The notes under the pieces were generated by a model. The model did not search any database. It saw nothing but the letters and a program-made list of their open reading frames with translations, and had not been told where the DNA came from. This document shows, in pieces, positions 7,911 to 8,452 of a stretch of DNA of 8,452 nt. Made by a program: the position numbers and the translations under genes. How positions within the stretch are numbered: position 1 is the stretch's first letter; every line of letters begins with the position of its first letter. This DNA comes from an uncultured Clostridia bacterium (GTDB taxonomy: Bacteria > Bacillota > Clostridia > TANB77 > CAG-465): NCBI GenBank assembly GCA_947628575.1, contig CANRAK010000053.1, forward strand, positions 1 through 8,452, given 5' to 3'.

Positions 7911-8016
7911 TAAAATTTGGCTGGGCTAACCACTTATAAAATCCTATTTTCCCTTTGTTTTTCAATATCTTACTCTTTGCTGTTTGCAACCTGTTTGCAA
8001 CCAGTACTCATTAAGT
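7911..8016. other. Non-coding stretch between two terminators; possible element junction
   Basis: This is the core of the 334-base gap between fhs and the lysin gene. It is flanked by two minus-strand terminators and contains a perfect tandem repeat. I see no gene: the longest minus-strand reading frame across it codes for 33 residues without a ribosome binding site. It could be the chromosome-side edge of a prophage, with one terminator belonging to the lysin and the other to the former host gene. No integrase, tRNA or second att copy is visible, so this is only a hypothesis. Confidence 0.25.
7981..8002. repeat. Perfect tandem 11-bp repeat (TGTTTGCAACC x2)
   Basis: TGTTTGCAACC occurs twice back to back at 7981-7991 and 7992-8002; on the minus strand it reads GGTTGCAAACA. 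Only two units are present and there is no spacer, so it is not a CRISPR array. Repeats of this size can be binding sites for a recombinase or regulator, which would fit the neighbouring lysin fragment, but a role is not shown by the sequence. Confidence 0.85.
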
Positions 8017-8063
8017 AAAAAAATATTCTTTTGCTATAATCATTATACCACATAGTAAAAGAA
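8017..8063 (-). terminator. Probable terminator of the lysin gene
   Basis: Read on the minus strand, arms 8063-8052 and 8037-8026 pair at 11 of 12 positions with one A-C mismatch. The loop is 14 bases, and after two bases there is a run of seven T (8023-8017). The hairpin begins 16 bases after the lysin stop codon, where a terminator is expected. The stem is AT-rich, so it may be weak, which could explain a second terminator further on. Confidence 0.55.
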
Positions 8064-8079
8064 ATTAACATTTATAATT

Positions 8080-8452
8080 TTAAACTCTTTCAGTATAATC
8101 TAAGCAAATCCATCCTGCACCACTTTTTAGTTTTCCCCAGTTACCTTTTTCTTCAACTATTGTATATTTACCTTTATCCCTTATACAATGGTTTTTATGT
8201 GTTGCTATAGGGTAGTTTGTTCCAGGTCCTGTGCGAACATTAAGTGCATCTGCTGTTACTTTTACTATGTAAGGACATTTTACATCTATATTTTCTCTAT
8301 TGTATGGTTCTAGAAAATATAGAGGTGCTCCATCGGTGTAGTTATGCTTTACTCTTTGAAGTTCTTGTCTACCATTCCAATTTTGGTCTATACTTATAAA
8401 ACTCATAAGTTCTGCACTAAGTACAATTGAAACATGCCCATATTGAAATCCT
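8080..8452 (-). CDS. CHAP-SH3 cell-wall hydrolase (endolysin type), N-terminus outside window
   Basis: Only the last 123 residues are visible. The frame stays open through 8451, so the gene begins beyond the right edge. The ATG at 8406 is inside the domain and is not the start. The visible part begins GFQYGHVSIVLS, the strand carrying the catalytic His of CHAP amidases/endopeptidases, followed by ISIDQNWNG, whose Asp and Asn fall where CHAP enzymes have their third catalytic and supporting residues. The catalytic Cys would lie upstream, unseen. Visible residues about 61-123 form a bacterial SH3 domain (ADALNVRTGPGTNY, YTIVEE, NWGKLKSGAGWI), which binds the cell wall. Such proteins cut peptidoglycan, either as phage endolysins released by a holin or as bacterial autolysins. 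The single CHAP-SH3 layout and ending are typical of clostridial phage lysins, but no phage gene is visible here to prove it. A probable terminator follows the stop codon. Confidence 0.87.
   Translation of the reverse strand, partial: GFQYGHVSIVLSAELMSFISIDQNWNGRQELQRVKHNYTDGAPLYFLEPYNRENIDVKCPYIVKVTADALNVRTGPGTNYPIATHKNHCIRDKGKYTIVEEKGNWGKLKSGAGWICLDYTERV

Noticed and set aside
7981..8002. CRISPR array
   Set aside because: There are two units of 11 bp with no spacer and no cas gene nearby.
7970..8071. Minus-strand frame of 33 residues crossing the tandem repeat
   Set aside because: It has no ribosome binding site, would pass through the lysin terminator hairpin, and has no recognisable sequence. 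It could be the end of a lost integrase but I cannot support that.

Overview
The window comes from a very AT-rich, low-GC Gram-positive bacterium, most likely an anaerobic clostridial Firmicute. The evidence is the lysine/asparagine/isoleucine-rich proteins, strong AGGAGG-type ribosome binding sites, sigma-A-like promoters, a Bacillus-type SMC protein and a formate--tetrahydrofolate ligase. Tryptophan is encoded by TGG and the genes end in TAA, so nothing suggests a mycoplasma-type code. The genus cannot be fixed from the sequence alone.

Layout from left to right. (1) 32-3577, minus: a complete smc gene for the chromosome-condensation ATPase, with a good promoter just upstream. (2) 3578-3818: a divergent intergenic region with one promoter per strand. 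(3) 3819-4511, plus: an unrecognised 230-residue protein behind a near-consensus extended -10 promoter. (4) 4556-4596: a hairpin with runs of A and T on either side, which can terminate both converging genes. (5) 4595-6085, minus: a 496-residue protein that looks like a phospholipase-D-superfamily fold lacking the catalytic His/Lys, followed by a long acidic linker and a conserved-looking C-terminal domain. (6) 6153-7745, minus: fhs, whose stop codon lies in the loop of its own terminator. The terminator's downstream arm provides the likely -35 box of the next gene. (7) 7746-8079: 334 bases with no convincing gene, holding two minus-strand terminators and a perfect tandem 11-bp repeat between them. 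(8) 8080 to the right edge, minus: the C-terminal part of a CHAP-SH3 cell-wall hydrolase of phage-endolysin type. Its N-terminus lies beyond the window.

Each complete gene has its own candidate promoter and most are followed by a terminator, so the region looks like single-gene transcription units rather than an operon. smc and fhs are core housekeeping genes (chromosome organisation and one-carbon metabolism). The two genes between them are of unknown function. The right end, with a lysin fragment, a repeat and doubled terminators, may be a prophage or mobile-element boundary, but no integrase or tRNA target is visible. I found no complete new defence or mobile system. The best leads are the degenerate PLD-like protein, the orphan 230-residue gene, the fhs terminator/promoter overlap and the possible element junction.
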